A program made the position numbers and the translations under genes. DNA of 64,000 bases from JACNKJ01 sp964344565 (lineage in GTDB: Bacteria; Krumholzibacteriota; Krumholzibacteriia; JACNKJ01), in the NCBI GenBank assembly GCA_964344565.1, contig CAYFNT010000008.1:82350-146349 (forward strand), in the 5' to 3' direction. Below the pieces are notes generated by a model. That model saw only the letters and a program-made list of their open reading frames with translations, did not search any database and had not been told where the DNA came from. This document shows, one piece after another, positions 27,292 through 44,511 of the stretch. Each line of letters opens with the position of its first letter. Position 1 is the first letter of the stretch.

Positions 27292-27726
27292 ATGGCCAAG
27301 CCCAAGAAGAAAGTGATCGCTCAGATCAAGGTGCAGATTCCCGGCGGACAGGCTAATCCCGCCCCGCCCGTGGGCCCCGCCCTGGGACAGCACCAGGTGA
27401 ATATCATGGAGTTCTGCAAGGCCTTCAACGCCCAGACGCAGAACGCCCAGGGGATGATCACGCCCGTGGTCATCACCGTGTACGCGGACCGCAGCTTCAC
27501 CTTCATCACCAAGACCCCTCCCGCCGCCGTGCTGCTTCGCAAGGCCGCCGGCATCGAGAAGGGATCGGGTGAGCCCAACCGCGAAAAGGTGGGCAAGGTG
27601 ACCAGCGCGCAGCTCCGCGAGATTGCGGAATTGAAGGCGGCCGACCTCAACGCGGCGAACGTAGAGAACGCCATGCTCATGATCGCGGGCACCGCCCGCA
27701 GCATGGGCATCGAGGTTCAGGGCTAG
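27292..27726 (+). CDS. rplK: 50S ribosomal protein L11 (uL11)
   Basis: 144 aa. N-terminal IKVQIPGGQANPAPPVGPAL and the C-terminal 23S-binding domain with a KAAGIEKGSG loop. Forms the base of the L7/L12 stalk with L10. The ribosome site is weak (GGGAGCATTTAGA). Follows nusG by 30 nt. Confidence 0.97.
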   Translation: MAKPKKKVIAQIKVQIPGGQANPAPPVGPALGQHQVNIMEFCKAFNAQTQNAQGMITPVVITVYADRSFTFITKTPPAAVLLRKAAGIEKGSGEPNREKVGKVTSAQLREIAELKAADLNAANVENAMLMIAGTARSMGIEVQG

Positions 27727-27750
27727 TCTTCGATAACAAATCGGATGGTA

Positions 27751-27794
27751 CGGTTTCCCGGCTGGAGGGCGGGAAGCACGCTTCTCAGCCACCG
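27751..27794 (+). promoter_or_regulatory. Structured rplK-rplA spacer, possible L1 autoregulatory site
   Basis: Within the 124-nt spacer, CGGT (27751) pairs with ACCG (27791-27794) and GGCTG (27760-27764) with CAGCC (27786-27790), enclosing a GAAG-CACG-CTTC hairpin (27773-27784). A folded element this close to rplA suggests control by L1, but no known L1-site sequence was matched. Confidence 0.35.
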
Positions 27795-27850
27795 GTTTTG
27801 TCCCTCTGTTAACTAAGAGTATCGGACCAAGCTGATCGTTAGGAATCACG

Positions 27851-28549
27851 ATGAAGCGTGGGAAGAATTACCGCGAAAGCGCCACTCTCCGGGACAGGAC
27901 TTCCGCCTACACACTGAGTGAGGCGGTGGACATGGTTCTGAAGATGTCCAAGGCGAAATTCGACGAAACGGTAGAGGTCTCCGCAAAGCTTGGCGTGGAT
28001 CCCCGTCACGCGGACCAGATGGTGCGCGGTACGGTGGTCCTTCCTCATGGCACCGGACGTTCGGTCCGGGTGCTGGCCCTGGTTCGTGGCGAGAACGCCA
28101 CGGCCGCCCAGGAAGCCGGAGCCGACATGGTCGGCGCCGACGACTACATCGAAAAGATCAAGGGCGGTTGGGCCGACACGGACGTCATCATCACGACGCC
28201 CGACATGATGAAGGACCTCGGACGCCTGGGTAAGGTGCTTGGCCCCAAGGGCCTGATGCCGAACCCCAAGAGCGGAACCGTTACTCAGGACGTCGGCAAG
28301 GCGGTTCACGAAGTCAAGGCGGGCAAGGTTGAGTACCGCGTTGACAAGGGATCCAACGTTCACGTCTCCGTGGGCAAGGCATCCTTCGAAGCGTCGAAGC
28401 TGGAAGACAACATCAGAACTTTGATCCAGGAGCTGCTGCGCGTCAAACCGGCCTCCGCGAAGGGCAAGTACTTCAAGTCGGCTTTCTTGAGCTCGACCAT
28501 GGGTCCTTCCATTCGCATCGCGGAGTCCGATCTGACCGCGGCCAAATAG
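27851..28549 (+). CDS. rplA: 50S ribosomal protein L1 (uL1)
   Basis: 232 aa. Signature regions FDETVEVSAKLGVDPRHADQ near 38-57, VLPHGTGRSVRV and LGPKGLMPNPKSGTVT. It binds 23S RNA at the E-site stalk and is usually an autoregulator of its operon. No strong Shine-Dalgarno in front of the ATG (TTAGGAATCACG). Confidence 0.97.
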   Translation: MKRGKNYRESATLRDRTSAYTLSEAVDMVLKMSKAKFDETVEVSAKLGVDPRHADQMVRGTVVLPHGTGRSVRVLALVRGENATAAQEAGADMVGADDYIEKIKGGWADTDVIITTPDMMKDLGRLGKVLGPKGLMPNPKSGTVTQDVGKAVHEVKAGKVEYRVDKGSNVHVSVGKASFEASKLEDNIRTLIQELLRVKPASAKGKYFKSAFLSSTMGPSIRIAESDLTAAK

Positions 28550-28581
28550 GTCCGTTTTCATTGAGAGAGGGGCGATAGACC

Positions 28582-29103
28582 ATGCCTAAGCCTGAAAAGA
28601 TCGCGCTGGTCGAAGAAATCGCCGAAAAACTGGAAAGCGCCAATAGCGTCGTCCTTGCGGATTTCAAGGGGATCAACGTCGAGGAGATCTCCGAGCTCCG
28701 CAAGCGCTGCCGCGAGTCGGGTGTGACCTTCCGGGTCATCAAGAACACCCTTCTGCAGCGTGCCGCCGAGAAGGTCGGCATGGAGGGGCTCGACGAGCAT
28801 TTCGTCGGACCCACCGCGCTGGCCTACAGCGACGACTACTCGAGTCCGGCCAAGGTGCTGAAGGAGTTCCAGAAGGAATTCCAGAAGCTGACCATGAAGG
28901 CCGGCTACGTGGACGGGCAGGCCATCGACGAGAGCGGCGTCAAAGCCCTCGCCGACATGCCCAGCCGCGACGAGTTGCTCGGAATGGTCGCCGGGACCCT
29001 GCAGGCTCCCATCAGCGGCTTTGCGCGCGTGCTCAACGCCAACATCCAGGGATTCGCGAACGTCATCGACCAGCTGGCGAAGCAGAAGGGCGAAGCCGCT
29101 TAG
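28582..29103 (+). CDS. rplJ: 50S ribosomal protein L10 (uL10)
   Basis: 173 aa. The N-terminal domain has VVLADFKGINVEEISELRK and IKNTLLQRA; the C-terminal helix holds the L7/L12 dimers. Only 32 nt separate it from rplA, so the long L10-bound leader known from E. coli is absent. GAGAGGGGCGATA precedes the ATG. Confidence 0.97.
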   Translation: MPKPEKIALVEEIAEKLESANSVVLADFKGINVEEISELRKRCRESGVTFRVIKNTLLQRAAEKVGMEGLDEHFVGPTALAYSDDYSSPAKVLKEFQKEFQKLTMKAGYVDGQAIDESGVKALADMPSRDELLGMVAGTLQAPISGFARVLNANIQGFANVIDQLAKQKGEAA

Positions 29104-29169
29104 GCCGCCCGCCAGCTCAACAGGTAACAGAGCGGTGCAAACCGCAGGTGAATAGAGGAGCAAGTAACC

Positions 29170-29550
29170 ATGTCTGAGAAGATCGAACAGTTGGTTTCCC
29201 AGGTTGAGGAACTGACCGTCATGGAGCTCTCCGAGCTCGTCAAGGCCATCGAGGACAAGTTCGGCGTCAGCGCCGCCGCGCCCGCCATGGCCATGGCCGC
29301 CATGCCCGCCGGTGGTGGCGAAGCGGCTGCCGAAGAGAAGACCGAGTTCGACGTCATGCTCAATGGCGCCGGCGACAAGAAGATCCAGGTCATCAAAGTG
29401 GTGCGCGCCATCACCGGCCTGGGCCTGAAGGAAGCCAAAGAGCTGGTCGATGGACTGCCCAAGGCCGTCAAGGAGGGTGCCTCCAAGGACGAGGCCGAGG
29501 GTATCAAGACCCAGCTCGAGGAAGTGGGAGCGCTTGTCGAAATCAAGTAA
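29170..29550 (+). CDS. rplL: 50S ribosomal protein L7/L12 (bL12)
   Basis: 126 aa. N-terminal dimerisation segment, an Ala/Met/Gly hinge (about 38-57) and the C-terminal factor-binding domain with KIQVIKVVRAITGLGLKEAK. GAGGAGCAA precedes the ATG. The spacer to rpoB carries a hairpin. Confidence 0.97.
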   Translation: MSEKIEQLVSQVEELTVMELSELVKAIEDKFGVSAAAPAMAMAAMPAGGGEAAAEEKTEFDVMLNGAGDKKIQVIKVVRAITGLGLKEAKELVDGLPKAVKEGASKDEAEGIKTQLEEVGALVEIK

Positions 29551-29584
29551 GAAGCTCTCGATTCCTCTTATTTGTCGATAGGAC

Positions 29585-29615
29585 CCCGTCCGGGAGGCCT
29601 TGCCGCCCGGACGGG
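29585..29615 (+). promoter_or_regulatory. rplL-rpoB intergenic hairpin (attenuator or processing site)
   Basis: CCCGTCCGGG (29585-29594) and CCCGGACGGG (29606-29615) form a perfect 10-bp GC-rich stem with an 11-nt loop. Only TT follows, so it is not a full terminator. Its place matches the E. coli rplL-rpoB attenuator/RNase III region. Confidence 0.65.
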
Positions 29616-29653
29616 TTCCGTGCCTTCACCGTAAGCGACCGCCGGAGGTCAAT

Positions 29654-33454
<3,801 letters not shown>

Positions 33455-33468
33455 TCGAGGAGGAAAGC

Positions 33469-37683
<4,215 letters not shown>

Positions 37684-37691
37684 TTGGAACT

Positions 37692-37760
37692 GAGAACTGT
37701 GAACTGAGAACTGTGAACGAATAAGGATTCAGGGTTCTCAGTTCGCAGTTCACAGTTTTC
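37692..37760. repeat. Heptad-repeat inverted repeat between rpoC and rpsL
   Basis: GAACTGA/GAACTGT units (37692-37718) face their near reverse complement at 37734-37760, with a 15-nt loop. Directly downstream of rpoC it could act as a weak terminator or RNA-stabilising hairpin; no T tract longer than 4 follows. Confidence 0.7.
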
Positions 37761-37772
37761 TGGGCTAACGGG

Positions 37773-37801
37773 TTGACAAACAAGGGCCTATCGAGTAGTT
37801 T
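37773..37801 (+). promoter_or_regulatory. Promoter of the str operon
   Basis: TTGACA (37773-37778), 17-nt spacer, TAGTTT (37796-37801), leaving a leader of roughly 105 nt before rpsL. Confidence 0.7.
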
Positions 37802-37914
37802 CGGTTCTTTGTGCGCCCTGTTTGGCCCACCTTGCGTTAACTACTTACACGGCAAGGCATTACGTCTGGGCAAAAAGCCCTAAGGCGGGGTGCGCGGTCT
37901 CAAGGAGAGTTGGA

Positions 37915-38289
37915 TTGCCGACCCTGAATCAGTTGATCCGGAACGGCCGGAAGGTCATCAAGAAGAAGAGCAAGTCGCCGGCCCTGCAGAGCAATCCGCA
38001 GCGTCGGGGAGTCTGCACCCGGGTCTACACGACGACGCCCAAGAAGCCCAATTCCGCGCTGCGAAAGGTCGCGCGCGTGCGTTTGACCAACGGCATCGAG
38101 GTGACGGCCTACATCCCCGGTGAGGGACACAATCTCCAGGAGCACTCCATCGTCCTGGTGCGCGGAGGCCGAGTGAAGGACCTCCCCGGCGTGCGGTACC
38201 ACATCGTGCGCGGCGCCCTGGATACCAGCGGAGTGGACGGACGCGGACAGCGTCGCTCCAAGTACGGAACCAAGAAGCCCAAGAAATAG
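37915..38289 (+). CDS. rpsL: 30S ribosomal protein S12 (uS12)
   Basis: 124 aa from the TTG at 37915 (AAGGAGAG upstream), which restores the standard PTLNQLIRNGR opening. The frame runs on upstream to 37822, but those residues are not S12. Streptomycin-related Lys43 (TTTPKKPNSALRK) and the lysine of GRVKDLPGVRYH are wild type. First gene of the str operon. Confidence 0.97.
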   Translation: MPTLNQLIRNGRKVIKKKSKSPALQSNPQRRGVCTRVYTTTPKKPNSALRKVARVRLTNGIEVTAYIPGEGHNLQEHSIVLVRGGRVKDLPGVRYHIVRGALDTSGVDGRGQRRSKYGTKKPKK

Positions 38290-38307
38290 GGCTAGCAGAG
38301 GAAAACG

Positions 38308-38778
<471 letters not shown>

Positions 38779-38818
38779 TCTCGACGAAAGGAAGACCCTT
38801 ACATAGCCGCCGGCGGCG

Positions 38819-38902
38819 GTGAACGAGGCCCCAGTATCACGGGCCGAACCGCCGGAGGACGATACCTGCAGGAAAAGGTCCCGAAAGGGAAACCCCTCCT
38901 GA
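38819..38902 (+). CDS. Possible leader ORF upstream of fusA, 27 aa
   Basis: GTG at 38819 opens a 27-codon frame, rich in Arg, Lys, Pro and Glu, whose TGA (38900-38902) lies in the 5' arm of the fusA terminator hairpin. Ribosomes reading it could keep the hairpin from forming. There is no good ribosome site before the GTG (only GAAAGGAAG 25 nt upstream), so it may be chance. Confidence 0.3.
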   Translation: MNEAPVSRAEPPEDDTCRKRSRKGNPS

Positions 38903-38957
38903 GACCCTTGACTGCAGGACTATGTACAAGTCGAAGGGTCTCAGGAGGGGTTTTTTT
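38891..38957 (+). terminator. Perfect intrinsic terminator just upstream of fusA (attenuator)
   Basis: A 19-bp perfect stem (38891-38909 with 38934-38952), 24-nt loop, and T7 (38951-38957). The fusA ATG is 6 nt beyond the T tract, so fusA from the rpsL promoter needs read-through. The leader also has a TCCC-GAAA-GGGA hairpin (38879-38890), a GTATC/GATAC pair, and two CTGCAGG copies (38866, 38912) that could form an alternative fold. Confidence 0.85.
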
Positions 38958-38963
38958 AGGGCC

Positions 38964-41036
38964 ATGGCTAAGAAAGAGTCCATCGATCGAATACGGAATA
39001 TCGGCATCGCCGCTCATATCGATGCCGGTAAGACGACGACCACCGAGAGGATTCTTTACTACGCCGGAATCATCCATCGCATGGGAGAGGTCCACGACGG
39101 GGCCGCCACAATGGACTGGATGGAGCAGGAAAAGGAGCGGGGGATCACCATCACCTCCGCCGCCACGAGCTGCGACTGGCTCGACCATCGTGTGAACATC
39201 ATCGACACCCCCGGGCACGTCGATTTCACGATGGAAGTGGAGAGAAGCCTGCGGGTCCTGGACGGCATGGTGGCCGTCTTCTGCGCCGTGGGCGGCGTGG
39301 AGCCTCAGAGCGAGACGGTCTGGAGACAGGCCGACCGCTACCGGGTCCCGCGTCTGGCCTTCGTCAACAAGATGGACCGGATAGGCGCCGATTTCGACGC
39401 CGTGCTCACAGCGATCCGGGAGCGTCTTGGGGCCAACGGCGTCGCCGTCCAGCTTCCCATCGGAAGCGAGGACGCTTTCCGGGGGGTCATCGACCTCGTG
39501 GAAATGAAAGCGCTCTTTTATGACGAGGATGTTCTCGGCGCCAAGTACCGCACCGCAGACATCCCCGCCGAGTCGGAGGCCGAGGCCGAAGAGGCCCGCA
39601 CCCGGCTCATCGAGGTCCTGGCCGACTTCGACGACGAAGTGGCCGAGGCCTACCTCGAGGGCGGCGAGCTCGACGGCGAGCTGCTCAGGGGGGCCATCCG
39701 AAAAGGAACGCTGACGGTGGAGATCATCCCCGTGTTCTGCGGATCGGCTCTGGGAAACAAGGGGATCCAGCCCCTGCTGGACGGGATCGTTGAGTTCCTG
39801 CCCAGCCCTCTGGACCTTCCGGCGGTGGAGGGCATCAAGCCCGGCCGGGAGGAGACGGTGAGCCGGAAGGCCTCGGTGGACGAGCCTTTCGCCGCTCTCC
39901 TCTTCAAGATCGCCAACGATCCCTTCGCCGGGAAACTGGCTTACATCAGGGTCTACAGCGGTCAGCTGAAATCCGGGGCGCAGGTTCTGAACGTCGCCAC
40001 GGAGCGCAAGGAGAGGATGGGCAGGCTGCTCCGGATGCACGCCAACAAGCGTGAGGAAGTGGAGCAGGTTCTGGCGGGAGACATCGCCGCGGTGGTGGGG
40101 CTCAAGGAAGTCCGGACGGGCGACACGCTCACGGATCCCAAGAAGCCCATGCTGCTGGAGCGGATGGAGTTTCCGGAGCCGGTCATCGACATCGCCATCG
40201 AGCCTAAGACCAAGGCCGATCAGGAGAAGCTCGACGACTCGCTCAGACGCCTCGCCGAGGAAGACCCGACCTTCAAGGTTCGCGTCGACAAGGACACGGG
40301 CCAGACCCTGATCTCCGGGATGGGCGAACTGCACCTGGAGATCCTCCTGGATCGAATGCTCCGGGAGTTCAACGTGGGGGCGAACGTCGGAAAGCCGCAG
40401 GTGGTCTACCGGGAATCGGTGACCCGCCGAGCGGAGAAGGAATTGCGCTTCGAGCGCCAAGCCGGAAGCCAGGGAATGTTCGCCCAAGTGACCCTGGCCG
40501 TGGAGCCCGCCGCCACCGGCGACGGGATCCAGTTCGAGAGCCGGCTGGACGGAGACGACATCCCCAAGGATTTCGTCGCCGCCGTGGAGAGAGGGGTCAG
40601 GGAGGCCACGGCCTCCGGAGTCATCGCCGGATACGAGATGACCGACCTGAAGGTGGAGCTCCTGGCAGGCATCCACCACGAGGTCGACTCCTCAGAGCAG
40701 GCCTTTCACGCCGCGGGAGCTTTGGCCTTCCGCGAAGCCGCCAGGGGCGCCGAGCCGATGATTCTCGAGCCGGTCATGAGCGTGGAGGTCGTAACGCCCG
40801 GAGATTTCACCGGGGAGGTCATCGGGGACCTGAACGCCCGCCGCGGGAAAGTGGCGGGAATGGCTCCCAGGGCGGATGCCCAGATCGTCGACGCGACGGT
40901 GCCTCTTTCGGAGATGTTCGGGTACATGACGAAATTGCGCTCGCTCACGCAGGGGCGGGCCACCTTTTCGATGCAGTTCTCGCATTTCGAGCAAGTGCCA
41001 TCGAGTATCGCAAGCCGCTTTGTGACGGCCCAGTAA
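38964..41036 (+). CDS. fusA: Elongation factor G
   Basis: 690 aa translocase GTPase: AHIDAGKTTTT, IDTPGHVDF, NKMD, ERGITITSAATSC and domain IV/V motifs such as GEVIGDLNARRGKVAGM. ATG at 38964 gives the usual MAKKESIDRIRNIGI start; an in-frame ATG at 38922, inside the attenuator loop, would add 14 residues. Codon use (many AGG, AGA, CGG, GGA, GGG, ATC/GTC) differs clearly from neighbours, suggesting replacement by transfer. Lies between rpsG and tuf as normal. Confidence 0.95.
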   Translation: MAKKESIDRIRNIGIAAHIDAGKTTTTERILYYAGIIHRMGEVHDGAATMDWMEQEKERGITITSAATSCDWLDHRVNIIDTPGHVDFTMEVERSLRVLDGMVAVFCAVGGVEPQSETVWRQADRYRVPRLAFVNKMDRIGADFDAVLTAIRERLGANGVAVQLPIGSEDAFRGVIDLVEMKALFYDEDVLGAKYRTADIPAESEAEAEEARTRLIEVLADFDDEVAEAYLEGGELDGELLRGAIRKGTLTVEIIPVFCGSALGNKGIQPLLDGIVEFLPSPLDLPAVEGIKPGREETVSRKASVDEPFAALLFKIANDPFAGKLAYIRVYSGQLKSGAQVLNVATERKERMGRLLRMHANKREEVEQVLAGDIAAVVGLKEVRTGDTLTDPKKPMLLERMEFPEPVIDIAIEPKTKADQEKLDDSLRRLAEEDPTFKVRVDKDTGQTLISGMGELHLEILLDRMLREFNVGANVGKPQVVYRESVTRRAEKELRFERQAGSQGMFAQVTLAVEPAATGDGIQFESRLDGDDIPKDFVAAVERGVREATASGVIAGYEMTDLKVELLAGIHHEVDSSEQAFHAAGALAFREAARGAEPMILEPVMSVEVVTPGDFTGEVIGDLNARRGKVAGMAPRADAQIVDATVPLSEMFGYMTKLRSLTQGRATFSMQFSHFEQVPSSIASRFVTAQ

Positions 41037-41050
41037 AACCGAGACCCAAC

Positions 41051-42258
<1,208 letters not shown>

Positions 42259-42279
42259 TATCGGGTCGCCAGCCAGAAA

Positions 42280-42314
42280 CTGGAGACTGGAGACTGGAGA
42301 CTGGAGACTGGAGA
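42280..42314. repeat. Five tandem CTGGAGA heptads between tuf and rpsJ
   Basis: CTGGAGA repeated five times without change, preceded by TCGCCAGCCAG (42266-42276), the opposite-arm motif of the elements around tRNA-Trp. Directly after the tuf stop, with the weak possibility of a short hairpin. Confidence 0.9.
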
Positions 42315-42391
42315 CTGACAGTACATCGACAGGCGAGCAGGTTCCGCGAAGGACGGAAATGCTGGAGTAGCCGACCGAAAGAGGAGCAAGA

Positions 42392-42703
42392 ATGTACACT
42401 GGCCAGAAGATCAAGATCAGGCTCAAGGCCTACGAAAGCGCGACGCTGGATCGGTCCGCCTTCGAGATCGTGCGCACCGCCAAGCGGACGGGCGCGGAGA
42501 TCTCCGGACCCATCCCGCTGCCCACGCAGCGCAGCCTCTATACGGTGCTGCGCTCGCCCCACGTGGACAAGAAGAGCCGCGAGCAGTTCGAGATGCGCAT
42601 CCACAAGCGCCTCATCGAGATCACGAAATCATCCCCCCAGACCCTGGACGCGCTGACGAAGCTGGACCTGCCGGCGGGCGTGGACATCGAGATCAAGGTC
42701 TGA
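42392..42703 (+). CDS. rpsJ: 30S ribosomal protein S10 (uS10)
   Basis: 103 aa, usual length, with IKIRLKAYESATLDRSAFEI, the GPIPLPTQRSLYTVLRSPHV loop and the C-terminal ALTKLDLPAGVDIEIKV. GAGGAGCAAG precedes the ATG. First gene of the S10 operon; the next gene should be rplC but is rplD. Confidence 0.97.
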   Translation: MYTGQKIKIRLKAYESATLDRSAFEIVRTAKRTGAEISGPIPLPTQRSLYTVLRSPHVDKKSREQFEMRIHKRLIEITKSSPQTLDALTKLDLPAGVDIEIKV

Positions 42704-42738
42704 GGCCAGAGCCCGGACAAGGATAGACGGGAGTCGAA

Positions 42739-43368
42739 ATGGCGAACGCAACGCTTTACGACGCGAACGGCAAGAGCAAGGGAAGCACCGATCTTCCGGC
42801 CGAGATCTTCGGCCAGGAAGTCAACGGGCACCTGCTCTACGAGGCCGTCAGAAACTACCTGGCGAACCAGCGCTCCGGCAACGCCCACACCAAGGATCGT
42901 TCCGAGGTGACGGGTTCGACCGCGAAGCTCTACCGCCAGAAGGGCACGGGCCGCGCCCGCGCCGGTTCCGCCAAGTCGCCCACGCGCGTCGGCGGCGGTA
43001 CCGCCTTCGGGCCCAAGACCCGGGATCACTCCTACAAGATGCCCCGGAAGGCCCGCAGGATGGCCCTCTTCTCCGCGCTGAGCGATCGCGCCTCGGAGGG
43101 CAACGTCCTGGTCATCGAGGATCTGAGCATGGACGAGCCCAAGACCAGGGCCTTCACCGGCCTTCTCGGAGAGATGGGCGTGTCCGGCAGCAAGGTCCTG
43201 CTGGTCATGGACGACTACGACATCAACATCAGCAAGTCCGCCCGCAACGTGCGCGACCTCGACTTCATCGTCGGCCGCGAGCTGAACGCCTACCAGGTGC
43301 TCTGGGCCGACAAGATCGTGATGACCTCCTCCGCGCTGGAGCAGGTCAAGGAGGTGTTCGGATCGTGA
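42739..43368 (+). CDS. rplD: 50S ribosomal protein L4 (uL4)
   Basis: 209 aa. The exit-tunnel loop region is RQKGTGRARAGSAKSPTRVG, followed by KTRDHSYKMPRKARRMALFS. Begins 35 nt after rpsJ, in the place normally held by rplC. The ATG has GGGAGTCGAA before it. Overlaps rplW by 4 nt. Confidence 0.97.
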   Translation: MANATLYDANGKSKGSTDLPAEIFGQEVNGHLLYEAVRNYLANQRSGNAHTKDRSEVTGSTAKLYRQKGTGRARAGSAKSPTRVGGGTAFGPKTRDHSYKMPRKARRMALFSALSDRASEGNVLVIEDLSMDEPKTRAFTGLLGEMGVSGSKVLLVMDDYDINISKSARNVRDLDFIVGRELNAYQVLWADKIVMTSSALEQVKEVFGS

Positions 43369-43652
43369 GCGACCTGCACCAGACCATCCGCCGCATTCTG
43401 CAGACCGAGCGCACGAGCGCGCTCATGGCGGAGAACAAGTACGTCTTCGAGGTGGACCGCAAGGCCGACAAGCCGCAGATAAAGCGCGCCGTCGAGACCA
43501 TGTTCAAGGTCACCGTGAAAGACGTGCGGACCATGAACGTCCGCGGCAAGATCAAGACCATGGGCCGCTTCAGCGGTAAGCGCCCCGACTGGAAGAAAGC
43601 CGTCGTCACGCTGGCCGAAGGCAGCAGCATCGACATCGTCGGTGAGCTCTAG
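43365..43652 (+). CDS. rplW: 50S ribosomal protein L23 (uL23)
   Basis: 95 aa. NKYVFEVDRKADKPQIKRAV, then VKDVRTMNVRGKIKTMGRF and WKKAVVTLAEG. Sits at the tunnel exit and docks SRP and trigger factor. GTG start overlapping the rplD stop (GTGA). Confidence 0.96.
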   Translation: MSDLHQTIRRILQTERTSALMAENKYVFEVDRKADKPQIKRAVETMFKVTVKDVRTMNVRGKIKTMGRFSGKRPDWKKAVVTLAEGSSIDIVGEL

Positions 43653-43663
43653 GGAGAACCGTC

Positions 43664-44494
43664 ATGGGTATCAAGAAGTTCAAGCCGAAGACACCGACCC
43701 TGCGTTACCGCACGGTTTCGGACTTCGCCGAGATCACGACGAACAAGCCCGAGAAGTCCCTCATGGAGCCCCTCAAGAAGAGCGGCGGCCGCAACAACAA
43801 GGGACGGATCACCATGCGTCGTCGCGGCGGCGGCCACAAGCGCCAGTATCGCCGCATCGACTTCAAGCGCCATGACAAGGCGGGGATCCCCTCGACGGTC
43901 AGGACCATCGAGTACGATCCGAACCGCTCGGCGCGCATCGCCCTGCTGCTCTACGCCGACGGCGAGAAGCGCTACATCATCGCGCCCAACGGCCTGAAGG
44001 TGGGCGACAGCCTGCTGGCCGGACCCGAAGCCGAGATCCGCAGCGGCAACGCGCTGCCCCTGCGCAACATCCCCACGGGCAGCCTGGTGCACAACATCGA
44101 GCTTCGCATCGGCAAGGGCGGACAGATGGCCCGCGGAGCCGGCGCCTACGCCCAGCTCATGGCGAAGGACGGCGAATACGCCCACATGCGCCTGCCCAGC
44201 GGCGAGGTGCGCCTGGTGCATCAGAACTGCTACGCGACTCTGGGCCAGGTGGGCAATCTGGATCACGAAAACGTGGTGTCCGGCAAGGCCGGCCGCTCGC
44301 GCTGGCTGGGCAAGCGTCCCAAGGTGCGCGGCGTCGCCATGAACCCGGTGGACCACCCCATGGGCGGCGGAGAAGGCAAGACCTCGGGCGGCGGGCATCC
44401 CGTCTCTCCCTGGGGACAGCCGTCCAAGGGCTTCAGGACTCGCAGAAACAAGGCCACGGACAAGTTCATCGTCCGCCGCCGCTACGGCAAGTAA
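43664..44494 (+). CDS. rplB: 50S ribosomal protein L2 (uL2)
   Basis: 276 aa, near the usual 273-276. RRRGGGHKRQYRRIDFKR, GSLVHNIELRIGKGGQMARG and the peptidyl-transferase-adjacent MNPVDHPMGGGEGKTSGG containing the conserved His. GGGAGAACC precedes the ATG; 11 nt after rplW. Confidence 0.98.
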   Translation: MGIKKFKPKTPTLRYRTVSDFAEITTNKPEKSLMEPLKKSGGRNNKGRITMRRRGGGHKRQYRRIDFKRHDKAGIPSTVRTIEYDPNRSARIALLLYADGEKRYIIAPNGLKVGDSLLAGPEAEIRSGNALPLRNIPTGSLVHNIELRIGKGGQMARGAGAYAQLMAKDGEYAHMRLPSGEVRLVHQNCYATLGQVGNLDHENVVSGKAGRSRWLGKRPKVRGVAMNPVDHPMGGGEGKTSGGGHPVSPWGQPSKGFRTRRNKATDKFIVRRRYGK

Positions 44495-44511
44495 ACGAGG
44501 AGGAAGGGACT

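Noticed and set aside
37915..38289. Streptomycin-resistant rpsL and rifampicin-resistant rpoB
   Set aside because: Lys43 in S12 and the rifampicin cluster in RpoB look wild type.
38779..38890. A known riboswitch before fusA
   Set aside because: I compared it from memory with common metabolite riboswitch cores and saw no match; it is described only as a structured leader.
42266..42316. CRISPR-like tandem repeat
   Set aside because: Seven-base units without spacers and no cas genes.
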